Of a DNA stretch of 14,131 bases, positions 14,131 through 14,131 are shown piece by piece. The notes below the pieces were generated by a model. That model made no database searches. It saw only the letters and a list, made by a program, of their open reading frames with translations, and had not been told where the DNA came from. The stretch comes from Muribaculaceae bacterium. Lineage in GTDB: Bacteria; Bacteroidota; Bacteroidia; Bacteroidales; Muribaculaceae. Made by a program: the position numbers and the translations under genes. The stretch covers positions 1 through 14,131 of the forward strand of contig VSPG01000048.1 in assembly GCA_009775265.1 (NCBI GenBank), written 5' to 3'. Numbering within the stretch: position 1 is the first letter of the stretch; the number at the start of each line of letters is the position of its first letter.

Positions 14131-14131
14131 A

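Larger units (their letters stand above)
13867..14131. other. Gene-free region with three inverted repeats
   Basis: 265 nt without a convincing gene. The left half (13867-14010) is AT-rich and should hold the promoter of the LTxxQ gene, but no good TAnnTTTG box is seen close to its start. A perfect minus-strand box (TATTTTTG, 14049-14056) lies about 180 nt upstream, without a clear -33 partner. From 14013 on, three hairpin-forming inverted repeats follow one another (14013-14039, 14068-14090, 14100-14130). Confidence 0.6.

Overview
The window looks like a chromosomal core region of a moderately GC-rich Bacteroidales bacterium, possibly Muribaculaceae-like (the rank is inferred from gene content and composition, not from a search). 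Three signs support this. Start codons lack Shine-Dalgarno sequences. The one divergent promoter region carries TAnnTTTG-type -7 boxes. The protein families are typical of Bacteroidota: a DUF6377-type TPR/membrane/HTH regulator, a MutL with a DQHRAH motif, a TonB-receptor-like barrel and a CBS-domain ClC protein. No rRNA, tRNA, CRISPR array or complete mobile element is visible.

Left part (1-3726). The C-terminal end of a Crp/Fnr-type regulator on the plus strand runs convergently, with a 6-nt overlap, into a minus-strand pair. That pair is mutL followed by a DUF6377-like membrane regulator, joined by an ATGA start/stop overlap. A 217-nt divergent intergenic region (3727-3943) separates this pair from the main operon. 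It holds one candidate promoter per direction and a near-perfect inverted repeat overlapping the -33 box of the rightward promoter.

Middle (3944-13291). Six plus-strand genes are packed almost without gaps: a large periplasmic TPR protein, a plug-less TonB-receptor-like outer-membrane barrel, a PHP-type tyrosine phosphatase (CpsB/YwqE family), a YrdC/Sua5 tRNA-modification enzyme, a polyprenyl-phosphate glycosylphosphotransferase, and a ClC chloride transporter/channel with two CBS domains. A strong hairpin terminator follows. The phosphatase and glycosyl-1-phosphate transferase point to surface polysaccharide. The TPR protein plus barrel resembles, in architecture only, the split TPR/porin exporters of exopolysaccharide systems. 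This is the most interesting hypothesis in the window, but it is inference.

Right part (13292-14131). A small exported Spy/CpxP-like protein with LTxxQ motifs lies on the minus strand. Upstream of it is a 265-nt gene-free stretch with three successive hairpin-forming inverted repeats. The last looks like a terminator for a leftward gene beyond the window, and the block may be the edge of an insertion sequence.
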